64,000 bases of DNA from Rhabditophanes sp. KR3021 (GCA_963281155.1 CAUJLY010000001.1:5332001-5396000), one strand, 5' to 3'; shown: positions 21,385-32,717, counted from the first letter of the stretch. Notes: generated by a model from the sequence alone, not told the origin. Program-made: numbers and translations.

Positions 21385-23459
21385 ATGATGAATGAAAGTG
21401 ACGATTTTAACTTTCGTGATAACTCCATGGACAATGGCCGTTCCAACTTTGGTGGAAACTTCAATGACCGTCGTCAATTCAATACACATGGAAAGCGGCT
21501 AGGCCCAAGAAATGATTTTGGCTTTAATAAGAGAGGAAGAATGGAGTAAGTTTATTGGATGGATCCCTCTTACCAATAACTTCTAATTTTAGCAGCCATA
21601 ATGATGGCGAAGTTCCCTCAACTGATTCTAATAATGCCACCACCATGATGACATATAAAGTATTTGTTAATACTATAGGAGATGAAGCTTCAGAGGAAGA
21701 ACTCCAGCAGAAGTACACCGAGTATAAGGACAAGTTTAGGGCTGAAAATCTGTTACGTTTCTTCAATGAACACAAAAATGAAGAATGGTATAGATTAAAA
21801 TACCATCCACTAGAAAGCCTTGAAAATAAGCAAAAGAAAAAAGAGTTTGTCAACCAAAGATTCGAAGTTTACCAGAAGTATATTGTTGAAAAAGACCTGT
21901 TAAAAGACATCACTTTGGATCATACGAATGCCGACTATATCGATAAAATTTTTGAGGCAATGGTTGGTCATCTTGAAGGTGTATCAGAGGAAGATATTGA
22001 AAAGTATCTCAATGATGAGCCTGTGGATGACAAATCTAACGGTGAGGAAGAGTCAGAGACTGCTGCTGATTCAACACCTCGACAAAGAAAACCTTTGGTC
22101 AAGTATGCTGGAATATTCTTAAGAACAGTTGCCCCGAATATTACCGTTCGCGAAATCGAAGAAGTCTGCGAAAAGTATGACTCTTACGTCCGTGTTGGAT
22201 TAACAGACCCAGTTATGGATCGGACATTGACTAAAAAAGGATGGGTAACTCTTAAGGAAGATGCCAATGTAAAAAGTGTCTGCTGGGAGTTAAATACCTT
22301 AAGAATAAGGTCAACTGAACTTGGTGCTATTTTAAACAAAGATGTTCCCAGAATCAGGACTGCTAATGGAATGGTAGCTCACAATAGCATTGCCAGAAAT
22401 GACTTGAAGCAAGCAGCCAAGCTGATTACACTTATGGATAGAAAGCATGGCCTTTATTATGACGAAAACCAGACGGACGAAGTCATTTTTTCAAACCTGG
22501 AGATGGCAATTGTTTATAGCAAAAATCCATTGCTCGATGACATCACTGATTTGCTAATTGAAGAAGGAACAATTTTGGACGAAGATGATGGATCCAATGG
22601 AAAGAGACTCATCTTGACGAGAGACTCCAAACTGCTTTCAAGACTTGACAAGTTGATCATATACCTGAGAATTGTTCACTCAATTGATTACTACTATGCA
22701 ACTGCTTACCCGATTGAGGATACTATGCCGAACAAGTGTGGAGTTCTTCACATTCGGGCTGAACCAATGGCGCAATTTAAGAACAATGAAAGTGGACAAT
22801 ACAATATCAGTGAGTCGTTCATTGATAACCACATGAAAGAGTTTAATAACAAGTTGAATGTGAATGTTCTTCATTGTGGAGTTGTAAACGAAGAAGAAAT
22901 GGTTAAGCTTGGGAAGAAAGATGCTGACACTGAGGAGGAGAACTTCATAAACGCTAATTGTATTGAACTCCAGCCTGGAAAATGGCTGTGTGAGTTGTCT
23001 GGAAAGAAATTCAAGAATGCTGATTTTGTTAAAAAGCACTTACGCTCCAAACATCAAGATAAAATTGATGAAGCTCGTGCATCAGCTGAGTTTTACAACA
23101 ATTATATCGCTGATCCAAAGAGAATTCAAGATTCTGAGCCCCACCAAGCCAACTTGAATACCAGTAGTGGAGGAGGTCCAGACAGTGAACAAAGAATGGG
23201 GGGCGGTGGTCATATGTATCATGGTGGTGGAAATCGCAACTTCGTAAGACAAAACAACTGGAACGATGGGCCACGTAGAAGTTTTAATGGAAACAGAGGT
23301 TACCACAACAACGGTGGGGGTGGTAACTTTAACAATTACCAACAACAGCCTCGATTCAACAATGACATGGGGGGACAAGGATTCGGAGATCACATGCGCC
23401 GTGATCCAAGACAGCCCGTAATTTATAAAGATTTGGATGCTCCAGAAGACACATTTTAA
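21385..23459 (+). CDS. SRRT: Serrate RNA effector (ARS2/SRRT)
   Basis: Two exons, 21385-21545 and 21593-23459, give 675 residues across a 47-nt intron. The first conserved block (YTEYKDKFRAENLLRFFNEH, then EEWYRLKYHP) is the DUF3546 core of ARS2. A helical region follows with RIRSTELGAILNKDVPRIR-like sequence. The zinc finger-like block includes KWLCELSGKKFKNADFVKKH, where the usual first cysteines are partly replaced. The Gly/Arg/Asn-rich C-terminal tail begins near GGGHMYHGGG. ARS2 bridges the nuclear cap-binding complex to microRNA processing and RNA decay or export factors. The human protein is longer (876) because of an extended N terminus. Confidence 0.93.
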
Positions 23460-23832
23460 TTTTGCGCTCATTTTTATTCCAGCAATTTTTGTAAACATTT
23501 GATCTTTTTATGTTTGTCTAAATTATTATTTTTATGTCGAATTATTTGCTGTTTTTTTAATATTGTTTCATTATTTGATTTGATTTATAAATTTTGAATC
23601 ATTAAAAACAATATCTGACTATTAAAAACAATATTCTTCGTTTTAAAGTAAAGTAAAATGAAATTCATTCAAAAGCACATGCAACACTTTGTATTTAAAT
23701 TATTTGTGATACTTCACGACATTGTTATCATCGTATCATGTTCTTATTGGGGTAACGTTTTCGTCATGAGATGTCCGTTCTAGAAATTTCCGAACAAGTT
23801 GATATTTAGCTACTATTTCACTTCTACTCAAA
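23460..23832. other. Intergenic between SRRT and GLRX3
   Basis: AT-rich 3' UTR and promoter sequence, with a repeated attaaaaacaatat motif near 23600-23630. No gene is seen. Confidence 0.4.
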
Positions 23833-24540
23833 ATGAGTCTCCCGCAGCTTAAAACGGAAAAGGATTTTGACGACTTCATTGCAGCTAACGAGTAGGTTTT
23901 AGTGAGTATATTTTTAATAATTCATTTTAGGCTATCAGTTGTCGTGTTTTCAGCCTCATGGGCTCCTCAGTGTTCACCATTGCATATAATTATTGGTGAA
24001 TTAGCACAAAGCTCTGAAGCTGCATTTGCTGGTGCTTTTTTGGATGCTGAATCTGTGGCCACAGTATCCATGCGTTTTGATATCAAGGCGGCTCCAACAA
24101 CAATTATGTTTGCTAATGGAAAAGAAACTGGACGTGTCAATGGATTTGAACCATCCGAAGTCCGTAATAGCATTGCTAAACTTGTCGCAGGTGGGAATGC
24201 TGCTGTAGAACCAGAATCAAAGAAGGAGAGTGAATCTTTGAACTCTAGAATTGAAAAACTATTGAAGAAGTCTCGATTAGTTTTATTCATGAAAGGAAAC
24301 CGTGAGCAACCAAAGTGTGGCTTCAGTCGCCAAATAATCGAATTGCTAAACAATCTTGGATGTGAATACTGGACATTTGATATTTTGCAAGATGAAGAAA
24401 TCAGACAAGGATTAAAAGAATACAGTGACTGGCCCACGTACCCTCAACTCTACTTAGATGCTGAATTGTTGGGAGGTTTAGATGTCGTTAAGGATGAACT
24501 AGCTGACCCATCTTTCGTCGAAAAGCTACCTAAAGCTTAG
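23833..24540 (+). CDS. GLRX3: Monothiol glutaredoxin-3 (PICOT), single-Grx form
   Basis: Two exons, 23833-23891 and 23931-24540, give 222 residues. Residues 1-105 form a thioredoxin-like domain with SASWAPQC in place of the WCGPC active site, as in PICOT proteins. Residues 120-222 form a monothiol glutaredoxin domain with the KGNREQPKCGFSRQII motif (CGFS), WPTYPQLY and LLGGLDVV, which ligate a [2Fe-2S] cluster with glutathione. These proteins deliver Fe-S clusters in the cytosol. The human protein has two Grx domains (335 residues); this one has a single Grx domain, like yeast and several invertebrate forms. Confidence 0.93.
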
Positions 24541-24696
24541 CTACACTTTTTTGCATTCATTTTGTAAACGATAAACGTTGCCAATAATTTCTACATATAA
24601 ATAGTTTACTTGGATTGTCTCATTTAATTGGTATAACCGTTTAAATATTTTTTTAATTTTGTCTAGACTATTAATTTTGCTTTATACATTTAGAAA

Positions 24697-26091
24697 ATGA
24701 CTACTCCAGATATTGTTTTTGCTGATTTGAATCCTGACGATGAGGAACAAATTCCTTATGAAATCGAGTCTCTTTGTATGAACTGCTATGATAATGGGAT
24801 CACAAGATTAATGTGTATCAGAATACCCTACTACAAACAAGTCATTTTGATGTCCTTTTTCTGCGAACATTGCAATTTCAAGAACAACGAAATTCAAAGT
24901 GGTGAAAAATGCCAAGAATTCGGAACGGAAGTCGTTTTAAATGTTAAGACAGCCGTTGATTTGAATAGACAATTGATTAAGAGTGAATACGCGACACTTT
25001 CAATTCCTGAACTTGACCTCGAAGTGCCTGCTAAATCTCAACCTGGCGAAGTTACAACCGTTGAGGGTGTCTTAGAGAGAGTCAAGCAAGGATTGATGCA
25101 AAATCAAGTTAAAAGAAGAATTGAAGAGCCCGAAGCTGCTGCCCAAATTGAAGAATTTATTGAGAGAATGAACAAATACAAGCGCGCTGAAGTTCCTTGG
25201 ACTTTGAAGTTAAGGGATGTTTCAGGAAATTGCCACATCCAAAATCCTGATCCAATGCATGTGGACCCTCAATGCATTATTTCCCACTTCTACAGAAATT
25301 TAGCTGATCGTAAACTGCTCGGTTTTGCTGATGACAACGATGAGGAAGACGACATTTCTAAAGATCCCGACACTCAATGGAAATCATTTGAAGATGTGAA
25401 ACAAGAAGTCCTTCGTTTTGCAACCAATTGCCCAAATTGCAACAAACCAATTGATACATTGATGAAACCTACGGATATTCCTTACTTTGACACAGTAATC
25501 ATAATGGCAACAAAGTGTGATCATTGTGATTATAAGTCTAATGAAATCAAATCAGGCGGTGCTTTTAGAGATCACGGATGTAAGCAAACACTACGAATTT
25601 TGAATGATATTGACATGGCCAGGGATGTCTTGAAAAGTGACACATGTTCTTTGAGAATTGAAGAACTTGACTTGGAAGTTGGAATGGGGGCATTGGCGGG
25701 AAGATTTACTACAGTCGAGGGATTGTTACAAGCTACTAAAGACCAAGTTATGGATCAGGCAAAGTTCTTCTTAGGTGATAGTGCTGTTTCAGATGAAAAA
25801 GGAAAATTCCAAGAGTTACTTGACAAATTTGAAAATATACTTGCCATGCAAATGCCCTGTACCATAATATTAGATGATATTGCTGGAAACAGTTATATTC
25901 AGTCATTGTTTGCCCCTCTTGATGATCCTCAACTTGTTAAAGACTACTACACTCGTTCTTTTGACCAAAATGAAGAATTAGGTTTGAATGATATGAAAAC
26001 TGAAAATTATGAAAATGATGTTCACGAAAGTAACGTAGAAGATAAAATGGATTCAATTTTGGAAGAAGATGAAGTTGAGGCTGCTAAATAA
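24697..26091 (+). CDS. ZPR1: Zinc-finger protein ZPR1
   Basis: Single exon, 464 residues (human 459). It has the duplicated ZPR1 architecture. The first C4 zinc finger is CMNC...CEHC (around residues 28-60) and the second CPNC...CDHC (around 247-279). Each is followed by an all-beta domain with the SGEKCQEFG / SGGAFRDHGCKQTL and TTVEG(V/L)L blocks typical of the family. ZPR1 binds eEF1A as a folding chaperone and interacts with SMN. A tttatacatttag acceptor-like sequence ends 3 nt before the ATG, consistent with trans-splicing. Confidence 0.96.
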   Translation: MTTPDIVFADLNPDDEEQIPYEIESLCMNCYDNGITRLMCIRIPYYKQVILMSFFCEHCNFKNNEIQSGEKCQEFGTEVVLNVKTAVDLNRQLIKSEYATLSIPELDLEVPAKSQPGEVTTVEGVLERVKQGLMQNQVKRRIEEPEAAAQIEEFIERMNKYKRAEVPWTLKLRDVSGNCHIQNPDPMHVDPQCIISHFYRNLADRKLLGFADDNDEEDDISKDPDTQWKSFEDVKQEVLRFATNCPNCNKPIDTLMKPTDIPYFDTVIIMATKCDHCDYKSNEIKSGGAFRDHGCKQTLRILNDIDMARDVLKSDTCSLRIEELDLEVGMGALAGRFTTVEGLLQATKDQVMDQAKFFLGDSAVSDEKGKFQELLDKFENILAMQMPCTIILDDIAGNSYIQSLFAPLDDPQLVKDYYTRSFDQNEELGLNDMKTENYENDVHESNVEDKMDSILEEDEVEAAK

Positions 26092-27349
26092 GTTTTATTG
26101 TTAATTATTGTTGTTGTTGTAATCTGAAAAGTTTATAAAATTGATAATATAAATACTATTTATGTTTACGTTGCATTAAATTTAAACTACAATCTTTGAC
26201 AACAAAGAACTTATTTTATCGTAATTAAAAGATCAGTATGTGGTTAAAAAAATAATCATCAATAAATTACATCATTTTTATCAGTACGTGTAATGAAATG
26301 TAATATTACAAGACTTGAACTTCAATATAATAAAAGGTTATTTTAGACAGAAAATATAATTTAATTGGTTTTACTCGAAAGTAATTAATATATACTATCA
26401 TGCTTAAGTATATTTTTCCAAACATTACTTTTTCTTTCCAAAATTGTGTGAATAAAAAGAGTTACAATTGCTCGTATTACATGAAAAGTGCTAACATATG
26501 ATCGTGCGATATGTCTCAATTTGTTGGAAATGATAAAACAGCTTCAATTTTTTTCGCTTTGTTCATCTTCGGAGTTCCGTTAAGCAAGCACTTATCGGAC
26601 AGTCTCTTTTTGTTAACAGATTTTTAGCATCACCAAACGTTGCATTTTCATTATTTTGTTGAAAAAGATAAGATAATCGAATCTTTTCAATACTTTTTGG
26701 CACTATTCAAATGACAAAAAACTACTTTGAGTTCCAATGACCTTATTATCTTCGCTTAATAAAATGTAAATAATTGGTCTATTCTAATTGTTTAAAGAAT
26801 CTTTTATCGAAAGCTAGTTGGGTAACTACTACCGGGTACAATAAATTTTATTCTAGATATGTTAAAGAATTTAGTTGTTCTAATAACATTTGGTGCAGGT
26901 ATGCATCTCTCAATTCAATTAGTTTTTGAGTCTCCATAAAAGTCAATGAAATAGATTTTAAATCACTTACTATCGATACTAATTAAAGATTATGTGTAAA
27001 CTAAGAGCAAAGTAATATCATTAATAAATAGTAATTCTCTCAGAATATACATAAATTATTGTGCACTTAATACATCATTTAAATTAGTTTACAAAAACAT
27101 GTTTATCGAAATAATATGTTTGTATTTACATGATAATTTTACTTTTATGCAATTTGTTATTTGCATATAATAAATATGATCTTATATCACTTAACATGCG
27201 TTTTTCATATGTTCTTAATATTTGTATACTTATTTGGACTGTTAACATGCAACGCCAAAAATGCAATAAAAGGTTATATGAAAATATTTATTTGTACCTT
27301 TGAAAATAGTAAATTATATATAAACAAATATCATTTTTATGCGGAAAGC
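26092..27349. other. Intergenic region with one possible orphan signal exon
   Basis: About 1.26 kb, very AT-rich. At 26859-26898 an ATG follows a ttctag acceptor-like site, opens a hydrophobic stretch (MLKNLVVLITFGA) and ends at a gtatgc donor. It could be the first exon of a small secreted protein, but I find no matching second exon. Nothing else is supported. Confidence 0.3.
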
Positions 27350-28339
27350 CTATATGATTTTAATAGATGTTATATTTCCAGTGGCAACAACTTTCTTACT
27401 ATTAATGCCAAAAAAATTTTTAATTGTGTTTTTAAGTGTTTTGTTGAATAATAGAAAAACATAAGCCGGGCATGCATGATACCACAAAAATAAAATGTTT
27501 GAAATACTGTAGGCATATAATGGTAAAGGAACATTTAGCACAAGCAAAAAGGCAACAGCTGTAGTCTCCATAGATAATGAAAGCATTAAAGATTGCGCGA
27601 AAACACTTTTTGTTTCTTTCATATTCTTAATGATACCTCCGTCGCCTGTTTTAATTTTCTTAATCACATAAACTATAAATAAAGCAATGTATAATAAAAC
27701 ATAAATTAAACAGAATACAGCTGTGTTGAAAAAGTACATATTATTGTCAAACTTTCTATCTGGATGGTGGCTATAAAACATGTATGGATCAAAGGTCCAA
27801 CTGTGAAATTTGGATATATATGTTGCTTGGGGACAATTGAAAAGATAAACATTAGTATAGATGAAGATGGGTATATACCAAAAATATACTCTTTTGTTTT
27901 GAAACAACATTTTTTCAAGATTGGGTTGAGTTGCTACAAGGAGTCGATTGATCGTTAATAAAATTCCGAATAATTCGGAGTAACAGACAATTTGTAAGAT
28001 AATTCCAGAAATTAGAGCTTGGGATTTCGGGTGTGAACAGTATGAGGCCCCGACAATGCTGTAGTATCCCGATGAGATGCTTACGATAAGAAGGTTTGGA
28101 ATATCTACTACGGATATTGTAAATAGTATTTTGAAACACGAATGTTTTATATTTTCAGGAGCTATCATAGCAAAAGCAAAGGGAATGTAGATAATGGAAG
28201 AACATACTCCAAATACAATATAAGCAATGCCGAAGTATATATTTTTATTTTCCGCACCTAGTATGTTTTCAGCAGTTACATTTGAGCAATCGAATGTAGT
28301 TCCGTAAATAAGGAAAGTAATCAAAGTTTCATTCATCAT
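27350..28339 (-). CDS. Seven-transmembrane chemoreceptor, Srt-like
   Basis: Single exon, 329 residues, with seven hydrophobic segments. Features that recall nematode serpentine receptors of the Srt type are a short N terminus with FDCSN, an early YIVFGVCSSIIYIPFAF helix, a conserved-looking D in TM2 (ISVVDIPNLLIV), a GASYCSHP motif before TM3, and LLTINRLL at the end of TM3 where many GPCRs have DRY. The basic C-terminal tail follows NKTLKNTIKNFFG. Such receptors usually act in chemosensory neurons. Two adjacent Met codons start it; the first is used. The family call is by pattern only. Confidence 0.7.
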   Translation of the reverse strand: MMNETLITFLIYGTTFDCSNVTAENILGAENKNIYFGIAYIVFGVCSSIIYIPFAFAMIAPENIKHSCFKILFTISVVDIPNLLIVSISSGYYSIVGASYCSHPKSQALISGIILQIVCYSELFGILLTINRLLVATQPNLEKMLFQNKRVYFWYIPIFIYTNVYLFNCPQATYISKFHSWTFDPYMFYSHHPDRKFDNNMYFFNTAVFCLIYVLLYIALFIVYVIKKIKTGDGGIIKNMKETKSVFAQSLMLSLSMETTAVAFLLVLNVPLPLYAYSISNILFLWYHACPAYVFLLFNKTLKNTIKNFFGINSKKVVATGNITSIKII

Positions 28340-28992
28340 ATTTAGATTAAGGCAATATAAATAATAATGTATGTTTTTGAATTTGTGGCTTAGTTAGTAT
28401 ATTTGGATTAAACTTATAACAATTTAGCTTTGCCACACACGCAAAATTAGAGAATTTGTTCTTTTAAATGAATTGCAAATAGTTTGATGCTTAATTATAT
28501 AGGCTCAAAAGCGAGTCGCATGAAAAAGGTTAAAAACAGAACTATCGTGGCATATACAAAAGTGAAATAATATTATTGCCAAAAAAGATATACTTCTTCC
28601 TTTTTATATTAGCGAACTTTCTTTTATTGAAGGTCACTACAAATTTTTGAAAATTAATTAGTCTGACATTCAATGATGCAGTTCAAAAGGGAGTAAATAT
28701 TTGAACCGTAATTATAGCTTTCAACTAATGACAAATTAAATCAAGACTATACATATATCTCGATAAATTGAAAAAAGGTATGACGAATTGAAAAACAATG
28801 TCTGATTTGATAATAAAACGGTGATATTTAATATTGTTAATGCAGATGAAGATTTTAAATGCTTTACGTGTTAATTTTTATTAATTAAACATTTATGGCA
28901 GCTATTTAAAATATTTATATGAAAAATAAAAGACTTAAAAAAAGATTCCTTGGTTTTTGCCTTATTTATCTTTATAATATGTAGTGGATACC
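28340..28992. other. Intergenic between the receptor and the tRNA cluster
   Basis: AT-rich sequence. It probably contains the promoter of the minus-strand receptor gene. No coding or RNA gene is recognised. Confidence 0.4.
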
Positions 28993-29074
28993 ACCGCGAT
29001 GGCCGAGCGGTTAAGGCGTTGGACTTAAGTTCCAATCCCATTATGGGTCGTGGGTTCGAACCCCACTTGCGGTA
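28993..29074 (+). tRNA. tRNA-Leu (TAA)
   Basis: 82-nt class II tRNA with a 7-bp acceptor stem (accgcga/ttgcggt), long variable arm, anticodon loop CTTAAGT and B box ggttcgaac. First member of the cluster and single copy in this window. Confidence 0.95.
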
Positions 29075-29176
29075 AACTTTTTGCCATTAAGCGTTGAATC
29101 AGTGAAAATTACAAATTATGGCATACTTTTAAAAATGTGTAATTAAAATAATGAAAAAAAATATACGATGACCACA

Positions 29177-29250
29177 GGATCTGTGGCGCAATGGATAACG
29201 CGTCGGTCTACGGAACCGAAAGATTGTAGGTTCGAATCCTGCCAGATTCG
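29177..29250 (+). tRNA. tRNA-Arg (ACG), copy 1
   Basis: 74 nt; acceptor ggatctg/cagattc, anticodon loop CTACGGA. It has one more A than copy 2 just after the anticodon stem (accgaaag against accgaag). Confidence 0.92.
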
Positions 29251-29427
29251 TTAATTTTTTGTATCTTTAAACAAAGTGAGTTTTGGTGAGACACTTTTTA
29301 CATTTATTTGAAATTTATATTGCTACTCAATTGGATTTGTATTTTCTTTTTATGTATAAATTCAATCTTTTGAATTTCAATGACTAGTATTAGTTTTTTT
29401 ATAGGTTCTAGAAAAATTGTAAGAATA

Positions 29428-29500
29428 GGATCTGTGGCGCAATGGATAACGCGTCGGTCTACGGAACCGAAGATTGTAGGTTCGAATCCTGCCAGATTCG
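29428..29500 (+). tRNA. tRNA-Arg (ACG), copy 2
   Basis: 73 nt, identical to the copy at 29177 except for one missing A beside the variable region. The flanking sequences of the two copies are unrelated apart from the short ttaattttt tail. Confidence 0.95.
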
Positions 29501-29642
29501 TTAATTTTTTAAAATCGTACAAAGTAAGTTATATATTTTTTATAAAATCCATTATAGGAAAAATTGAAAACAAATTGGGCAAAACTTTTTAAATAAATAC
29601 TTATATCGAGATGATGTTGATTCGTAAAAGATTAAAAAATAT

Positions 29643-29714
29643 TGGAGGCTGCGGGGTTTGAACCCGCGTCTTCTCGCATGCAAAGCGAGCACTCTACCAC
29701 TGAGTTAAGCCCCC
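29643..29714 (-). tRNA. tRNA-Ala (TGC)
   Basis: 72 nt; acceptor gggggct/agcctcc, anticodon loop TTTGCAT, intact B box ggttcaaac. Single copy here. Confidence 0.95.
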
Positions 29715-30008
29715 TCTTGCTTCCTTACTTCAGTTCAGAAGTTTTCTTCGTTTTCAAAGCAATACAATTTGTTCATTTAGCAAAATCACAGTCTAGATAT
29801 AGTATTTGCACAATTCGTACCATAATGATAGTGGAAAAAACAAGTATCTATTTATTGAAATATTCTGATTAAAAAGAGTTGTTATTTTATTTGAAGGTAA
29901 TTGTTATGAACTCCTCTTTCGTTCTACACGCTAAAAGTTATAACTCTTCGTTTTATACATGCTTAAGTACAACATCTACATCAAAATACCAAAATAGGGT
30001 AAAAAATA

Positions 30009-30080
30009 AGGGGACACCCGGGTTCGAACCAGGGACCTCACGATCTGCAATCGCATGCTCTACCACTGAGCTATATCCCC
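30009..30080 (-). tRNA. tRNA-Cys (GCA)
   Basis: 72 nt; acceptor ggggata/tgtcccc, anticodon loop TTGCAGA, discriminator T as usual for tRNA-Cys. Single copy here. Confidence 0.93.
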
Positions 30081-30238
30081 TATATAGAACAAAAATTGCA
30101 TCTAAATAAAATTATTATAATAGGCAATGTGTGGATCAAAAATGAAGTTTTTAAATAAAAACTATTTTCTAGTATAATGAGGTTTCATTATAAGTGTTTT
30201 AGAAGAGATTATTTATTATTAAATTTCCGCAAAAAGAT

Positions 30239-30324
30239 TCCGACCAACCGGATTTGAACCAGTGACCTAAGGATAACAGTGTTGACTCTACAGTCCTCCG
30301 CTCTACCAACTGAGCTATGGTCGG
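30239..30324 (-). tRNA. tRNA-Tyr (GTA) with intron, copy 1
   Basis: 86 nt; acceptor ccgacca/tggtcgg, anticodon GTA followed by an intron of about 13 nt (agtcaacactgtt region). A second copy lies at 53291 on the opposite strand and differs in the intron. Confidence 0.93.
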
Positions 30325-30849
30325 GTGAATGCTTTCATCTCACATTTCATAATAACATTACATAAATTTGATAATGATACATTTTATTTATTTTGTATGA
30401 CTGTAAATGGGAAACCAAAATAATATGTTTATCTACCATATTTAATGAAAACAATGTAAGAGATGATAATATCTCTTTGAGTGTTGTCTTAGAACAACAT
30501 TTATTTTCCCCAAATCATGGCGATTTGACTGTATTATTGTTACATATTTTATATTGCATAGCAAATGTAATGTAGGATTACATCGCCTCTTTTGTTTATA
30601 TTAAGATTGTAATAACACATTAGCTAACATTATTGTATAACGAATAGTTTGTAGCCACAATATTAATTACTCATATAATACGGCATTTAGACCCGTCGGG
30701 ATCTTATTTCCTACATTCTTTAACTCATCAAGGTACGATAAACAATATTTACATAACAGTTAAATGTAATATTAGTCTTTTTTGCTTGATACAATGGCTT
30801 TAATTTAGTTGCGCTTACAACGGATTTTATATTTAGAATTATGAATATA
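30325..30849. other. Intergenic, left flank of the inverted repeat
   Basis: AT-rich, unique sequence between tRNA-Tyr and the left end of the palindrome. No gene is supported. Confidence 0.4.
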
Positions 30850-30894
30850 AAACAATAATTCCATAATGTGATTGAAAAAAAGACTGGTGGACAT

Positions 30895-30967
30895 GCCCGG
30901 TTAGCTCAGTCGGTAGAGCACCAGACTCTTAATCTGGCTGTCGCGGGTTCGAGCCCCGCATCGGGCT
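30895..30967 (+). tRNA. tRNA-Lys (CTT)
   Basis: 73 nt; acceptor gcccggt/atcgggc, anticodon loop CTCTTAA. Mirror partner at 51333-51405. Confidence 0.96.
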
Positions 30968-31028
30968 AATTTTTTCATTTTTCTTTTTAAATCAGCCAAA
31001 GTATTAGAAATACGTTTCTCAATATCAT

Positions 31029-31101
31029 GCCTCCCTAGCTCAATTGGTAGAGCGTTAGACTTTTAATCTAACGGTCGCGGGTTCGAGCCCCGCGGGGGGC
31101 T
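31029..31101 (+). tRNA. tRNA-Lys (TTT)
   Basis: 73 nt; acceptor gcctccc/ggggggc, anticodon loop CTTTTAA. Mirror partner at 51199-51271. A second copy of the same tRNA is in this arm at 34996. Confidence 0.96.
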
Positions 31102-31197
31102 TATTTTTTGCATTGCCAAAACTATCACCTTAATGCTTTTTCTTTATTCTAGAACCAAAACATATCCCAAATATTAATTAAGTGTTTTTTATAACAA

Positions 31198-31268
31198 GCG
31201 TTCGTGGTTCAGTGGTAGAATGCTCGCCTGCCACGCGGGCGACCCGGGTTCGATTCCCGGCGGACGCA
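31198..31268 (+). tRNA. tRNA-Gly (GCC)
   Basis: 71 nt; acceptor gcgttcg/cggacgc, anticodon loop CTGCCAC. Mirror partner at 51032-51102. Confidence 0.96.
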
Positions 31269-31434
31269 TTTTTTCCTACTTTTTGCTACTTTTTACAACT
31301 TTTGTGTTAAACTCAACTGTCTACACAAATAGAAATTCATCTTAGTCTTATGCAAAATTATGTAGTTTGCCTATCATATTTAGCGTCCTAAAATGTTAAT
31401 AAGTTTCATCAATGGTTAGAAGATCAAAAAGTTA

Positions 31435-31507
31435 TGCCACGAGCAGGGATCGAACCAGCGACATTTAGATCTTCAGTCTAACGCTCTCCCAACTGAGCTA
31501 TCATGGC
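31435..31507 (-). tRNA. tRNA-Phe (GAA)
   Basis: 73 nt; acceptor gccatga/tcgtggc, anticodon loop CTGAAGA. Mirror partner at 50793-50865. Confidence 0.95.
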
Positions 31508-31961
31508 GATACTTTCTAAACTAATCAAATATATTTAGTATTATCCACTGCCATATAAAAAATGCTGTATGATATTTTATAAAGTATGTTTAGTTATTGA
31601 AATCAGACAAAGATTAACTGCGATTGATCTTTCGAAAATACAGATTTTCGATTATAACACAAAAATGTTACTAGATATTGCATGTTTGTGTTTTTTCCGT
31701 AGATAAGATCGTTTTTAAACCACAACTCCGACACTAGTCACAATATTCTTCTTTTATGGTTAAATTACCTGCGTGCATGTGTAGTGATCTTTCTATCCCT
31801 TTAATTACCAAGTTGCTTTATTTTATATTTGTTAAATAATTCCAATATGGTCTTTAAATAAAAGTGAACTCAAACTAAGGAAATCATCTTATTCTTGGTC
31901 TAGATTATTATAAAAGAAGCACAAATCTTCATTTCGTATTATTTCCAACTTTTGTCTAACT

Positions 31962-32141
31962 ATGAATAGCTTCATATTTCGCATTCTTTTATTCATTTCC
32001 ATTATTGGAATCGCATTCTCGCAACAGTATTTGGGGTTAACTAACGCATTTGGGCAGCCTAATTCAATGGATCCAAGAAATCCTAGTGATCTTGCTTCTT
32101 TCTGGATTTTATGTACCAGTGGAGATTGTGCCCGTGGTTAA
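31962..32141 (+). CDS. Short secreted peptide, left-arm copy
   Basis: A 59-residue single-exon gene. It opens with a signal peptide (MNSFIFRILLFISIIGIAFS), has a Gln/Leu/Asn-rich middle and ends WILCTSGDCARG, where two cysteines five residues apart could form a small ring. An aataaa-type signal lies within 60 nt downstream. An identical-length mirror copy is at 50159-50338, and I see no difference in coding sequence between them, although the surrounding arm sequence has diverged. The family is not recognised. Too short for standard ORF scans. Confidence 0.65.
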   Translation: MNSFIFRILLFISIIGIAFSQQYLGLTNAFGQPNSMDPRNPSDLASFWILCTSGDCARG

Positions 32142-32473
32142 ATATGACTAGCCAAAAACTCAATCTTCATTAAAATAACTCACAAAGCTGATTTTTGTAT
32201 ATTTAAAATAAATACTTTCATTAATTTGTTCAAAAATTGTCATTTATAGTAAATCATATGAATATAACAATATTATTTTTCTTTTTGTTGAAATCATGAT
32301 ACAGAATAAGTAAATATTCTCATCTATAAATTATGCCCTTATTAATTACTTATTTGTGATTGGCTACAGAGAACAGACAAAGCTTGGTGGCCAGCCATCT
32401 AATGTAATATTTAAAAATTGATAATAACTTTCTTTTATTCGAAAATGACCATTTACTTACTACTTTAAGTCAT

Positions 32474-32546
32474 GCCCGGTTAGCTCAGTCGGTAGAGCAC
32501 CAGACTCTTAATCTGGCTGTCGCGGGTTCGAGCCCCGCATCGGGCT
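32474..32546 (+). tRNA. tRNA-Lys (CTT)
   Basis: 73 nt, same sequence as 30895-30967. Mirror partner at 49754-49826; further copy at 52476. Confidence 0.96.
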
Positions 32547-32635
32547 AAATTTTTAGTTTTGATTTGTTTTAATTATCTACCTAAAATTATCAATCAATTT
32601 GTTTTTGTTTTTTAAGCGCATCGCTCCATAATAGT

Positions 32636-32717
32636 GTTCAGGTGGCCGAGTGGTTAAGGCGATGGACTGCTAATCCATTGGGATTTTCCCGCGTGAGTTC
32701 GAATCTCATCCTGAACG
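32636..32717 (+). tRNA. tRNA-Ser (GCT)
   Basis: 82-nt class II tRNA; acceptor gttcagg/cctgaac, anticodon loop CTGCTAA. Mirror partner at 49583-49664; further copy at 52258. Confidence 0.96.

Noticed and set aside
23082..23498. 138-codon minus-strand frame over the end of SRRT
   Set aside because: Shadow of the Gly/Arg-rich SRRT tail; Val/Ser/Thr-rich composition is a by-product of the opposite strand.
23967..24437. 156-codon minus-strand frame over glutaredoxin-3
   Set aside because: Antisense to a fully recognisable Trx-Grx coding sequence.
29304..30109. Several short frames over tRNA genes (for example ending in GFEPGTSRSAIACS)
   Set aside because: These are translations of tRNA sequence, a common false positive; the tRNA secondary structures are clear.
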